DNA of 64,000 nt from Amycolatopsis nalaikhensis (lineage in GTDB: Bacteria > Actinomycetota > Actinomycetes > Mycobacteriales > Pseudonocardiaceae), in NCBI RefSeq assembly GCF_030264295.1, contig NZ_CP127173.1:8935501-8999500 (forward strand), in the 5' to 3' direction. Position 1 is the first letter of the stretch. Every line of letters begins with the position of its first letter. The notes below the pieces were generated by a model. That model was not told the origin of the DNA. It did no database searches and was given only the letters and a program-made list of their open reading frames with translations. The translations under genes were made by a program, and so were the position numbers. Below are positions 8,823 to 22,598 of this stretch, one piece after another.

Positions 8823-9158
8823 TCAAGCCTTGGCGCGCCGGGCGAGGATCTTGGCGAGCGCGACGACGCCGACGGTCACGGCCAGCCCGAGCCGCGTGAC
8901 GTCGACGGCGGGCACCCACACGACACCGCCGTCCCGGACGACGAACGCCCCGGCGGGCCGGGCGAACACCCCGAACCCGGCGCCTTCCCGCACCGGCAGC
9001 GCGCCGGTGTCGTCCCCACCTCCGCCCCCGCCGCCGAACACCGTGGCGGCCGGGATCACGACGACGCCGTCGCGTTCCACCGGTTCGCCGTAGACCAGTC
9101 TCGCGGAGAAGAGGTCCCGCGCCGCCGACGCCAGTTGCCCGAGGTGCATGCCGTCCAT
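8823..9158 (-). CDS. GerW/YtfJ-like small protein
   Basis: A 111-residue protein with the family pattern: LFSARLVYGEPVERDGV, VVIPAATVFGG, a glycine run (seven Gly), then GAGFGVFARPAGAFVV and a C-terminal hydrophobic segment with a basic tail (LAKILARRAKA). GerW (YtfJ) proteins affect spore germination in Bacillus; similar short proteins are widespread in actinomycetes where their role is unclear. An alternative ATG three codons downstream (9149) is possible. It is divergent from the DUF6345 gene. The 220-bp gap between them is comparatively A/T-rich, for example a run of six A near 9276, and probably holds both promoters. Confidence 0.65.
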   Translation of the reverse strand: MDGMHLGQLASAARDLFSARLVYGEPVERDGVVVIPAATVFGGGGGGGDDTGALPVREGAGFGVFARPAGAFVVRDGGVVWVPAVDVTRLGLAVTVGVVALAKILARRAKA

Positions 9159-9378
9159 TCTCCCCCGGTCCCGCCCGGCCGCGCGCCTTCCGCCGCGCTG
9201 TCCACTGTGGCCGGTTCCGGCTGACCGGTTCCCCGTTCCGCGCGGGAATGAGCAACGGAATCGGTGCAGCCCTGAAAAAATTGCGCTGAAGGTGTGGCAA
9301 AAAGATGTATCCGAAAGCCGTACGCCATTCGGCCGGTAGCGTCGAATCGCTCGATCACGTCATCCACGGGGAGGAACC

Positions 9379-11001
9379 ATGGCACTGCTCAAGAACGGCG
9401 CGATCACCGCGCCACCGGGAGCGCCCGCCGCCGCGCAGCCGCTGACCTCGGGCGATCCGTTCGCCTCGACCGGGGTCGCCGCCGACCGGGGCGCCAACCG
9501 GTACGGCGTCTGCTCGATCGAGGACTTCCCGCCGGGAATCAACGACCTGTCCGCGACCCACGAGGACGCGGGCGGTTTCTACAATTACGTCAAGCAGTTC
9601 GCGGCGCCGAACTACTGGTACCAGGACGGCGGCGTGCTGTCGTGGATCTACGGCGAGCAGTACGACGACTGGCAGGGCACCTACGGCTTCGACGCCTGCG
9701 TCGCCGAATACCACTCCGGCCACGGCACGATGGACGGCAACGGCGTGTTCTGGATGCCGATGGGCGGCACCTGGGGCGGCTCGGCCTGGGCGAGCTCGGC
9801 CGACATGCGGCTGGGCAACGAGGTCGCCCGCTACCTGTTCTTCTCCACCTGCCTCTCGCTGCGCATCGGCGACGGCAACAGCCCGATCCGCACGTGGGAC
9901 GTGGCGAACCTGGGCCTGCGGATGATCTTCGGCTTCGAGAGCACCAGCGTCGACAGCCCGAACTACGGCGCGTTCTTCTTCAACAAGTGGAACGCCAACG
10001 GCCACAAGTTCACCAAGGCGTGGCTGGACGCTTCGTGGGACATCGACCACCACCAGGCACCCTCGGCGGTGGCCTGCGGGGCGACGCAGGCCGAGGCGCA
10101 GGACCGGTTGTTCAACGAAGGCATCTTCAACACCGCCGCCGCGTCGAAGAACTGGTGGTGGTGGACCTGGTACGACGCCGCGAAGAGCATCGACGCGCCG
10201 CGGCTGGAGCTGCCCGGCGCGCCGCGGACCGCGCGGTTCGCGCCGCCGCGGCTGACACCCGCGCGGCTGGCCGAGCTGGCCGGGCACTACGGCGTCCGCC
10301 TCGGCAGCGGGGCCGAGGCCGAGATGGGTCCGCACGGTGTCGTGCTCGGGGCCGACCAGGGCGGGCCGCGGCTGTCGGTCGACCACCGGGGCGTCCGCGA
10401 GATCACCTTCGCCGAGGCCGACGGCGCCGGCCGGGACGCGCCGAGCGCCGCCGAGGCGGTCCGGATCGCCCAGGACGCGGTCGAGACGTTCGGCCTCGCC
10501 GACCGCGTCGACCTGGTCGCGGACAAGGTGCGCCACCAGTACCACGCGGGCGGCACGGCCGAGGACGTCACCGACCCGCGGGTGCGCGAGACGCACGTGG
10601 TGTTCACGCAGCTGGTCGACGGGCACCCGGTCGTCACGCCCGGCCTGGGCGAGGTGCGGGTCGGCATCGACGGCGCCGGCACGGTCACCACGATCGTCGA
10701 CGCCACCCGCGAGGTCGACCGGCTGACCGAGAGCGCACCGGCGGCCCCGGCCGCGGCCCGCTCCGAAGCCCGCGAACCGTCCACTGTGGACGAGGCGCTG
10801 GACGCCCCGCTGCAGCGGCTGCTGCGCCGGCTTTCGGCGGGCGGGCGGGTGCCCGCCGAGGTCCGCACGATCCCGGACTCGACGGCGGTCGGCTACGCGA
10901 TGCGCGGCGACAACGGCGAGCAGGTCGTCCGGCGGACGGTCGAGGTCGACTGCGGCGCCGGGCTCGCGAAGCGGTACGTCGTGGAGGCCCCGCTGCGCTG
11001 A
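9379..11001 (+). CDS. DUF6345-type protein with caspase-like His/Cys pattern and FTP/PepSY-like C-terminal region
   Basis: A 540-residue protein without a signal peptide. Residues ~45-270 match the DUF6345 type as I know it (NRYGVCSIEDFPPGINDLS, NYVKQF, WIYGEQYDDW). Inside are ACVAEYHSGHGTMDGNG and, about 40 residues later, VARYLFFSTCLSLRIGD: a hydrophobic strand ending in His-Gly and a second ending in Cys, the spacing style of clan CD (caspase/gingipain) peptidases. The C-terminal part (~350-460) looks like an FTP/PepSY prodomain (HVVFTQLVDGHPVVTPGLGE). Peptidase activity is inference only. GGGGAGG precedes the ATG. A strong hairpin terminator follows. Confidence 0.6.
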   Translation: MALLKNGAITAPPGAPAAAQPLTSGDPFASTGVAADRGANRYGVCSIEDFPPGINDLSATHEDAGGFYNYVKQFAAPNYWYQDGGVLSWIYGEQYDDWQGTYGFDACVAEYHSGHGTMDGNGVFWMPMGGTWGGSAWASSADMRLGNEVARYLFFSTCLSLRIGDGNSPIRTWDVANLGLRMIFGFESTSVDSPNYGAFFFNKWNANGHKFTKAWLDASWDIDHHQAPSAVACGATQAEAQDRLFNEGIFNTAAASKNWWWWTWYDAAKSIDAPRLELPGAPRTARFAPPRLTPARLAELAGHYGVRLGSGAEAEMGPHGVVLGADQGGPRLSVDHRGVREITFAEADGAGRDAPSAAEAVRIAQDAVETFGLADRVDLVADKVRHQYHAGGTAEDVTDPRVRETHVVFTQLVDGHPVVTPGLGEVRVGIDGAGTVTTIVDATREVDRLTESAPAAPAAARSEAREPSTVDEALDAPLQRLLRRLSAGGRVPAEVRTIPDSTAVGYAMRGDNGEQVVRRTVEVDCGAGLAKRYVVEAPLR

Positions 11002-11014
11002 GCCCACCGGAACG

Positions 11015-11053
11015 GGACGGGCCGACACCACGTCGGGGGGTGTCGGCCCGTCC
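11015..11053. terminator. Hairpin terminator after DUF6345 gene
   Basis: A perfect 15-bp stem (11015-11029 with 11039-11053) and a 9-nt loop begin 13 bp after the stop codon. Stem core is GGACGGGCCGACACC. There is no U-tract, as is usual in high-GC actinobacteria. Confidence 0.75.
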
Positions 11054-11139
11054 GCCGACGTGTAAACGGCGGGTATCCCGGGCATTAACGAAGGACACCT
11101 GTGTTCCGAGGGATGTGCCCGTACCGAGGGGAGACCGCG

Positions 11140-11379
11140 ATGACCTTCGATTTCGTCAGCCGCTGGCTGGGCAGGCATCGCGAGCGCCCCGGCGTGACCG
11201 TGGACCTGTCGTGTGGTGGCCGCGTCACGCTGCGTGAGATCGACGGGCGGCCCGTGCTGGCCGTCACCACCGCGCCGGGCGCGGACGGCCGGTGCCGGGT
11301 CGCCGCCGTCCCGTTGTCGGAGGCCGAACGCCGCGAGCTGGGCCAGGTCCTGGAGTCCGACGTCGTCCTCGCCTCCTGA
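11140..11379 (+). CDS. Small hypothetical protein, 79 residues
   Basis: MTFDFVSRWLGRHRERPGV... then a beta-rich segment ending in SEAERRELGQVLESDVV. I do not recognise the family. The ATG at 11140 has AGGGGAG 8 bp upstream and is preferred to the in-frame GTG at 11101, which has no such site. Codon usage is typical of the neighbours. The gene stands alone between a terminator and the long leader of the carboxylase gene. The 257 bp after it (11380-11636) holds no convincing gene. Confidence 0.6.
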   Translation: MTFDFVSRWLGRHRERPGVTVDLSCGGRVTLREIDGRPVLAVTTAPGADGRCRVAAVPLSEAERRELGQVLESDVVLAS

Positions 11380-11636
11380 TCACCGGCCCGCAACCCGCTG
11401 TTTTCCTGGTCGTGGGCCGCCCGGCGGGCTTTGTGGCAGACCTCGCGGGAAACCCGGCCGCGGCGGTGTGGCGCGGGTCGCTTTTTGTGGGGTTCCCACA
11501 ACGCAGCCGTCTCGGCATGCGCCATGGCGGACATTGGTCTACCCGGTGGTCATCCAGCAGGGTGTAGACAGGTGCAGGCGACGCTCCAGACCGGGTGCGT
11601 CGCCTTCTGTGCGTGGGTACTTGGGAGGCTCAGCCG

Positions 11637-17105
<5,469 letters not shown>

Positions 17106-17116
17106 CGTCACGCGCG

Positions 17117-17151
17117 GAGGGCGGCACTTTCGTAGGGAAAGTGCCGCCCTC
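17117..17151. terminator. Bidirectional hairpin terminator
   Basis: A perfect 15-bp stem (GAGGGCGGCACTTTC, 17117-17131, with 17137-17151) and 5-nt loop sit between the convergent carboxylase gene and the hypothetical gene ending at 17160, so it can serve both. Confidence 0.85.
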
Positions 17152-17159
17152 GGGGGTGC

Positions 17160-17918
17160 TCAGGCCCGGAGCATCGCGATCGGGTAGGCGATCGTCGTGA
17201 CGCTGAAGCCGTCCTCGCGATCGAGGTAGGACCCGCGGATGCGGTACAGGACGTCGACCATCTTCGGCGGGCCCACCCGGCCGCGGTCGATCAGCTCGCG
17301 CATCCCGACGCCGCCGGGCCGCACTCCCGGAGGCGCCGCATCGCGGGCCGTCCGCACCAGGCTCGCCGCGAGCCCGCCCAGGTCGAGCTCGTGGAGCATG
17401 TGGAGCAGGGAAACCCCGGAGACGAAGTGCGCCGGTCCGTCCTCGTGGGGGAACTCCTGGACGAGGTAGAGGGCGCCGACGGCCCGGCGGCGAGCGGCCC
17501 CGGCCGCCTGCTCGAGCGGGCGCTCCGACACCCACAGCGCCGGCCCGCTCGGGGCGCCGTCGGGGGGCGCGGGCAGCAGCACCGACCGCACCTCGCAGGT
17601 CTCCCGGCGAAATGTCCGGCGAAGCTCCTGCCAGACGTCTTCGGGCAGGTCGGGATCGGGCGACGCGTTGTCCCACCGGTCGCTGATGCTCGGCCGCGCC
17701 AGGCCGAGGACCTCCTGGCCGCCCAGGTAAGCGCAGACCGTCTCCAGCTTCTCGGCGAGCCCGACCGGAACCTGCGTCACCGTTCCCTGCAGCCCGACCG
17801 ACGGGCTGAGCCCCGCGCTGATCGTGTAGGTCGGCACCCGCCGCACCTTGGGCTTGGTCACGACCTGCGAGTAGTACTCGTCCAGCCGCGCCTGGTCGAC
17901 GTAGAGCGGTTCGATCAC
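17160..17918 (-). CDS. Hypothetical protein, 252 residues
   Basis: Begins MIEPLYVDQARLDEYYSQV, and the phrase 'YVD..RLDEYYSQV' resembles the opening of small regulatory or defence-associated proteins of the DUF6414 type, but I cannot assign it firmly. The middle is helical (EDVWQELRRTFRRETCEV), followed by a strand-rich part with ALYLVQEFPHEDGPAHFVSG and a C-terminal MVDVLYRIRGSYLDREDGF. No signal peptide or membrane segment. Start is GTG at 17918. It is divergent from the M14 carboxypeptidase; the 161-bp gap shows no clear operator. Confidence 0.6.
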   Translation of the reverse strand: MIEPLYVDQARLDEYYSQVVTKPKVRRVPTYTISAGLSPSVGLQGTVTQVPVGLAEKLETVCAYLGGQEVLGLARPSISDRWDNASPDPDLPEDVWQELRRTFRRETCEVRSVLLPAPPDGAPSGPALWVSERPLEQAAGAARRRAVGALYLVQEFPHEDGPAHFVSGVSLLHMLHELDLGGLAASLVRTARDAAPPGVRPGGVGMRELIDRGRVGPPKMVDVLYRIRGSYLDREDGFSVTTIAYPIAMLRA

Positions 17919-18079
17919 CGCGTCCCCCTTCGTGGTCCCGGAAGTTCATGCTACGGGCGGCTTTCGCGACTTTCGGGGGTATGGCGGTTTCGTCCCCGCC
18001 GACACACTGTGCGTGCCGGTTCGGTGACCGCGGGTTCCGAGCCGCTGCGCCCATCCGTGCGGCCGTGAGGAGATCCCCG

Positions 18080-19402
18080 ATGGCGTCAAGGTCCTTGTCC
18101 CGGCTCGCCCTCGCGGCGACCGGGGTCCTGCTCACCACCGTGCTCGGCGGCACCGCCACCGCGCAGGCGGCGGACCAGCCCGTGTTCTGGCGCGTGCCCG
18201 CCACCGCTGCGCAGGCGCAGGCGCTGGGCGAAGCCGGTTTCGACGTCGAGGAGGGTGACGCGGGCACGGTCAACGTCGTCGGCGGGCAGGCCGTCGCCGC
18301 GAAGCTGCGAGCACTCGGCTACCGGCCGACCTTCTTCGACACCGTCTACAAGGAACTGCCCGCGTCTCAGGGGAACGCGCTGGCGGCCGACACCTTCTAC
18401 GGCGGCTACCGCACCGTCACCGCGCACGAGAACCACCTCGCGCAGGTCGCCTCCGCGCATCCGGACCTGGCCACGAAGTACACCATCGGCCAGTCGTGGA
18501 AGAAGACGAAAGGCCTGGGCGGGCACGACATCCAGGCCATCTGCCTGACCAAGAAGCAGGCGGGCGACTGCACGCTCTCGACGACGTCGCCGAAGCCGAA
18601 GTTCTTCATCATGGCGCAGATCCACGCGCGCGAGCTGTCCACCGGCGAGCTCGCCTGGCGCTGGATCGACTACCTCGCCGACGGCTACGCCACCGACGCC
18701 ACCGCGAAGTCCATTTTGGACACCACCGAGGTGTGGGTGGTGCCGATCGCCAACCCCGACGGCGTCGACATCGTCGCTTCCGGCGGCAACTCGCCGAAAC
18801 TACAGCGCAAGAACGCCGACAATTCCCGCGGGAACTGCAGCGGCACGAACATCGGCGTCGACCTGAACCGCAACTCGACGTTCAAGTGGGGCGGCGACTC
18901 CAACTCCGCCTGCTCCGAGACCTACCAGGGCGTCAGCGCGGGCTCCGAGCCCGAAGTCCAGGCGCTGGAAAAGCTGGCCCGCGCGATCTTCCCGGACCAG
19001 CGCGGCACCGGCGACAACGACCCGGCGCCCGCGACGGCCAAGGGCACGATGATCACGCTGCACAGCTACGGCAACGACATCATCATCCCGTGGGGCTTCA
19101 CGCAGGCGACGTCGCCGAACGACGCGCAGTACCGCAAGCTCGGCGCGAAGTACTCGGCGTCGAACGGCTACCTCGTCGGCACCAACGAGGAGACCGTCGG
19201 CTACGACACGACCGGCACCACCGACGACTTCACCTACGGCGTGCTCGGCGTGGCCAGCGTGACGTTCGAGGTGGGCAGCTCGAGCGGCACGTGCGGCGGC
19301 TTCCTGCCGAAGTACACCTGCGTCGACAGCACGTTCTGGCCGAAGAACAAGGGCGCGTTCATCACCGCCGCGAAGGCCGCGGCGGCGCCGTACCAGCAGT
19401 GA
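18080..19402 (+). CDS. Secreted M14 zinc carboxypeptidase
   Basis: A 440-residue precursor with a Sec signal (SRLALAATGVLLTTVLGGTATAQA). After a ~90-residue prodomain comes an M14 catalytic domain: zinc ligands in AQIHARELSTGE (HxxE) and TLHSYGNDI (third His), substrate-binding GVDLNRN, and the catalytic Glu in SVTFEVGSSSGTC. Cys pairs such as ICLTKKQAGDC fit a secreted enzyme. It removes C-terminal residues from peptides outside the cell. The ATG at 18080 follows GAGGAGA and starts the signal peptide; the frame is open further upstream without support. It is convergent with the methyltransferase, with only 1 bp between stops. Confidence 0.93.
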   Translation: MASRSLSRLALAATGVLLTTVLGGTATAQAADQPVFWRVPATAAQAQALGEAGFDVEEGDAGTVNVVGGQAVAAKLRALGYRPTFFDTVYKELPASQGNALAADTFYGGYRTVTAHENHLAQVASAHPDLATKYTIGQSWKKTKGLGGHDIQAICLTKKQAGDCTLSTTSPKPKFFIMAQIHARELSTGELAWRWIDYLADGYATDATAKSILDTTEVWVVPIANPDGVDIVASGGNSPKLQRKNADNSRGNCSGTNIGVDLNRNSTFKWGGDSNSACSETYQGVSAGSEPEVQALEKLARAIFPDQRGTGDNDPAPATAKGTMITLHSYGNDIIIPWGFTQATSPNDAQYRKLGAKYSASNGYLVGTNEETVGYDTTGTTDDFTYGVLGVASVTFEVGSSSGTCGGFLPKYTCVDSTFWPKNKGAFITAAKAAAAPYQQ

Positions 19403-19403
19403 C

Positions 19404-20435
19404 TCAGGGGCGGCAGGCGTAGATGCAGTTCTGCGGACGCGGGGACTCGAGCACGTCGACGTGCCCGAACCCCGCGTCCGCGAGCAGTTCGGTCGCCTTT
19501 TCGGTGCCCCACACCGCGCCCAGCGCGGCGCCGCCTTCGGCCAGCGACGTCGTCGTGCAGTACATCAGGCTGATCGAGTAGGTGAGCGCCGCCAGCGGGT
19601 TGCCGACGTTCTTGTCGAGGTGGCTCGAGAAGTTCGTGTCGACCATGAAGAAGAGGCCGTCCGGGGCGAGCGCGCCGCGGATCCGGCGCAGCACCACGTC
19701 CGGCCGGTCCTGGTCGTGGATCGCGTCGAACGCGGTGATCACGTCGTACGGCGGGTCGGCGGTGAGCTCGGCGGCGTCCCCGACGAGGAACTCGGCGTTC
19801 AGCAACCCGGCTTCCCGCGCCTGTTCCACGACGCCGGGGTTGATGTCGAGCCCGGTGAACCGCGACGCGGGAAACGCGCGCGCGGCGACGGCGATCGCGT
19901 TCCCGGTGCCACAGCCGAGGTCGAGCACGCGCGCTCCCGCCGTGAGCCGTTCTTTCAAGCCGGGGACCTTGCCGAAGAAGCCGTCGACGAGGTGTTCGCG
20001 GTAGATGTGCTTCCAGCTGTCGCCGGTCTTCGCGCCCAGGGTCTCGAGGTAGGGCCCGTACGCCGATCGCGGGACGCCGCCGCCTTCGGCGAAGCAGCGT
20101 TCGAGGTCGGGGAGGATGCCGGTGAACGCGGTGAGCGTGAGCAGGGACGGCATCAGGTTCGACGCGGTCTCGCCGAGCAGGAACTTCGCGTGCTCCGGCG
20201 GGAAGGTGTAGACGCCGTCGTGGTGGGTGAAGATCCCGCCGGTGACCATGGCACCGAGCCACTCGCGGACGTAGCGCTCTTCGAGCCCGGCCCGTTCGGC
20301 GAGTCCGGCGCTGGTGGCGGGCCCGTCAGCGGCGGCGGCGAACAGCCCGGTGCGGTGCCCGAGGCCGATCAGCATGGTGAGGGCGCTGCCGGTCATGGTG
20401 GCCGTGAGGTGCGCGGCGAAGTCCGTTTCCTCCAT
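19404..20435 (-). CDS. SAM-dependent class I methyltransferase with winged-helix head
   Basis: A 343-residue protein. Residues ~1-110 form a winged-helix dimerisation-type domain (GLGHRTGLFAAAADGPATS, ERYVREWLGAMVTGGIF), followed by a Rossmann methyltransferase domain with motif I VLDLGCGTGNAIAVAA, motif II GLDINP and YDVITAFDAIHDQ. Homologues are common small-molecule methyltransferases in actinomycetes; the acceptor is unknown. The frame is open far upstream through the PadR gene, but the ATG at 20435 begins the conserved N terminus, and a strong hairpin separates it from PadR. Confidence 0.85.
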   Translation of the reverse strand: MEETDFAAHLTATMTGSALTMLIGLGHRTGLFAAAADGPATSAGLAERAGLEERYVREWLGAMVTGGIFTHHDGVYTFPPEHAKFLLGETASNLMPSLLTLTAFTGILPDLERCFAEGGGVPRSAYGPYLETLGAKTGDSWKHIYREHLVDGFFGKVPGLKERLTAGARVLDLGCGTGNAIAVAARAFPASRFTGLDINPGVVEQAREAGLLNAEFLVGDAAELTADPPYDVITAFDAIHDQDRPDVVLRRIRGALAPDGLFFMVDTNFSSHLDKNVGNPLAALTYSISLMYCTTTSLAEGGAALGAVWGTEKATELLADAGFGHVDVLESPRPQNCIYACRP

Positions 20436-20455
20436 GCGACCCGAGCATACCGGGC

Positions 20456-20486
20456 GGCCGGATCGTCCACTTCGGACGATCCGGCC
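20456..20486. terminator. Hairpin terminator between PadR and methyltransferase genes
   Basis: A perfect 13-bp stem (GGCCGGATCGTCC, 20456-20468, with 20474-20486) and 5-nt loop lie just after the PadR stop. It suggests the methyltransferase gene has its own promoter or is attenuated. Confidence 0.7.
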
Positions 20487-20491
20487 CGCGG

Positions 20492-21517
20492 TCAGCTGTC
20501 TTCGTCTTCCAGCTCGGCATCGGCCAGCACGGCGTAGACCTTGCGCCGGGCATCGGCGAGGACCTTCTTGACCTCGGCGACCTGGGCATCGGTACCGCTG
20601 TACCCGACTTGGGCGGCCGCGCCGGAAAGCTCCCCGAGCGCATGCCAGAGGGCGGCGAACCGATCGGCACCGGGTTCGTCCTCGGGCTCGGCCCAGAGGG
20701 CGGCGAACTCGTCTTCCCGCCCGGCGACGTGCTCGCGACCGGCGTCGGTCAGCTCGGCAACCCGGCGGCCCCCGGATTCGGCGGTGTGGACGAGACCTTC
20801 GTCTTCGAGCTGCTGCAGGATCGGGTAGATCGACCCGGGACTGGGCCGCCACCGGTCGTGGGTCCGGCGGCGGATCTCCTGCATGAGCTGGTAGCCGTGC
20901 ATGGGCTCTTCGGCGAGGAGGGCCAGGACGGCCGGACGTACCGGGCGTGCTGCTGGTCGCCCGCCGCCGCGGAATTCCCGCACCCGCTGCCAGGGGCCGC
21001 CGCCTCCGAACCAGCCTCCGGGGCCGCCGAAGGAGCCGGGGCCGCCTGGGAAGCCGGGGAAACCGGGTGCTCCGGGCGGACCGGGCGGGCCCGGTGGCTG
21101 GGGTGGGTGCGGCGGGTGGGGCGGGAAGCCGCCGGGAGGGCCGCCTCGCGCCAGCTCGGGGCCGAAGTCCCAGTCCTCGTGGTCCGGCACATCGAACCCG
21201 CCTGGCCCGTGGCTGCCCGCCCCGTGGCCATGGCCGCCCAGCGCGCCGAACTCGCCTGGCGTGTGGCCATGCCCAACCGGATCGGGCCCGTGCCCGAGGC
21301 CGCCCAGATCGTGGCCGTGCCCGCCCGACCCGTGGGCATGGCCACCTCGCTCGTGGCTGTGCTCGCCCCGCCCATGGTCCTGCCCACCCAGCCCGTGGCC
21401 GCCCAGCACGCCGAACCCGTCCGGGCCGTGGCCGTGGCCCGAATGCCCAGCCCCGCCATGGCCGAACACCCCGTGCCGCCCAAACCCGGCGAAGATCCGC
21501 CCCGCGCTCATATCCAT
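20492..21517 (-). CDS. PadR-family regulator with His-Gly-rich and collagen-like N-terminal extension
   Basis: A 341-residue protein, far longer than a usual PadR regulator (~110-200). The winged helix is near the middle: AVLALLAEEPMHGYQLMQEI, PSPGSIYPILQQLEDEGLV, followed by a helical C terminus. Before it, residues ~13-115 are a His/Gly-rich low-complexity tract with many HGHG and GHGH steps, then a Gly-X-Y stretch (PPGPPGPPGAPGFPG) typical of collagen-like repeats. The ATG at 21517 has GGGAGGAG upstream. The His tract could bind Ni, Zn or Cu, but that is inference. An inverted repeat around a CGATATATCG palindrome lies 39 bp 5' of its start and is likely autoregulatory. Confidence 0.85.
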   Translation of the reverse strand: MDMSAGRIFAGFGRHGVFGHGGAGHSGHGHGPDGFGVLGGHGLGGQDHGRGEHSHERGGHAHGSGGHGHDLGGLGHGPDPVGHGHTPGEFGALGGHGHGAGSHGPGGFDVPDHEDWDFGPELARGGPPGGFPPHPPHPPQPPGPPGPPGAPGFPGFPGGPGSFGGPGGWFGGGGPWQRVREFRGGGRPAARPVRPAVLALLAEEPMHGYQLMQEIRRRTHDRWRPSPGSIYPILQQLEDEGLVHTAESGGRRVAELTDAGREHVAGREDEFAALWAEPEDEPGADRFAALWHALGELSGAAAQVGYSGTDAQVAEVKKVLADARRKVYAVLADAELEDEDS

Positions 21518-21550
21518 CGCCCGCTCCTCCCGTAGTCGTATCGCCGACAT

Positions 21551-21573
21551 TCGCACGATATATCGCCGTGCGA
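21551..21573. promoter_or_regulatory. Palindromic operator candidate of PadR-type regulator
   Basis: TCGCACG (21551-21557) is repeated inverted at 21567-21573, enclosing the 10-bp palindrome CGATATATCG (21556-21565). The A/T step stands out from the GC-rich surroundings. PadR regulators often bind such dyads in their own promoters. Confidence 0.55.
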
Positions 21574-21599
21574 TCGGCCGCAACCACGCCCGGACCGAA

Positions 21600-22475
21600 C
21601 TACTCCACGAAGTAGTGCCCAGCCTCGAGATCAGCGACAAGCCCCGCCCCCTCAGGCACCCACCCGAGCCACTTCCGCGTCAGCTCACTCGAAGCCGGTG
21701 AATCGAGCGCCGCGAAGTGGGCGAGCCAGCCGAAGTGATCCGGAGCGGCCGACCCCACGGGCACACCCAGATGCCGCCCGATGACCTCAGCCAGCACTCG
21801 CAGCGGCACACCTTCGTCCCCGACCGCGTGCAGCCGCACGCCACTCAGCCCAGCCTCCACCGCCAAGCGGTACGCACGAGCCGCGTCGAGGCGGTGGACC
21901 GCCGCCCAGCGACCCGCCCCGTCGCCCGGGTACGCCGACACCCCCTTCTCCCTGGCCAGGCGGATCAGGGCCGGGACGAACCCGTGCCGGTCGCCTTCGC
22001 CGTGCACCGAGTGCGGCAACCGCAGCACCGACACGCGCACCCCGCGCTCGGCGAACGCCAGCGCCGCCGCCTCGGACTGCGACCGCGGGAAGTCCGGGTC
22101 CGCCACGTCCTCCTCCGTGGCCACGCGACCGGGGGCCACCGGGCCCGTCGCGGCCGTCACCACGAACGGCTTCCCCTCGAGCGCCTCGCCGAGGGCGGCG
22201 ATCGCCGCTCGGTCGGTCGCCGCCGCGGCCGTCAGGTCGGCGAAGTCGTCGTGGATGTACGCCGTGTGGATGACCGCGTCCGCATCCGCTGCCGCCGCAC
22301 GCAAGCCCTCGACGTCCTGCAGGGTGCCGCGGCGGACCTCGGCGCCCGTCGCCGCGAGCGTCGCGGCCTTCTCGTCGGACCGGGCGAGACCGACGACCTC
22401 GTGGCCCGCGTCCAGCAGTTCCCGGACGACGGCACTCCCGACGAACCCCGTCGCGCCGGTGACGAACACACGCAT
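21600..22475 (-). CDS. NAD(P)-dependent epimerase/dehydratase-family reductase (extended/atypical SDR)
   Basis: A 291-residue Rossmann protein starting MRVFVTGATGFVGSAVVREL (GxxGxxG nucleotide motif). It continues with ADAVIHTAYIHDDF, VVTAATGPVAPG, LRLPHSVHGEGDRHGF and a variable C-terminal substrate region. The classical YxxxK catalytic pair is not evident where expected (SQSEAAALAFAERGV), as in atypical SDRs, so redox or isomerase chemistry is uncertain. The ATG at 22475 is preceded by GGAGGAGC. It is divergent from a LysR regulator that starts 123 bp away and probably controls it. Confidence 0.85.
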   Translation of the reverse strand: MRVFVTGATGFVGSAVVRELLDAGHEVVGLARSDEKAATLAATGAEVRRGTLQDVEGLRAAAADADAVIHTAYIHDDFADLTAAAATDRAAIAALGEALEGKPFVVTAATGPVAPGRVATEEDVADPDFPRSQSEAAALAFAERGVRVSVLRLPHSVHGEGDRHGFVPALIRLAREKGVSAYPGDGAGRWAAVHRLDAARAYRLAVEAGLSGVRLHAVGDEGVPLRVLAEVIGRHLGVPVGSAAPDHFGWLAHFAALDSPASSELTRKWLGWVPEGAGLVADLEAGHYFVE

Positions 22476-22598
22476 TTCGTGCTCCTCCAAAGTGGTGGTG
22501 ACTGTGCTGCCATCGTTCGGCCGACGCGGCCCCGACGTCCAAAGCCTGTTCCTCATCGGGTAATACGCCTCAGGCATCACCGCAGGTAGACTGGACCG

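Noticed and set aside
20560..21515. Collagen-like and His-rich proteins on the opposite strand of the PadR gene
   Set aside because: They arise from the repetitive GGC/CAC codons of the PadR N-terminal extension read in other frames.
19404..21587. A single 727-codon frame that would fuse a PadR-region product to the methyltransferase
   Set aside because: The upstream half is a shadow frame of the PadR gene; a hairpin terminator and a proper ATG separate the two genes.
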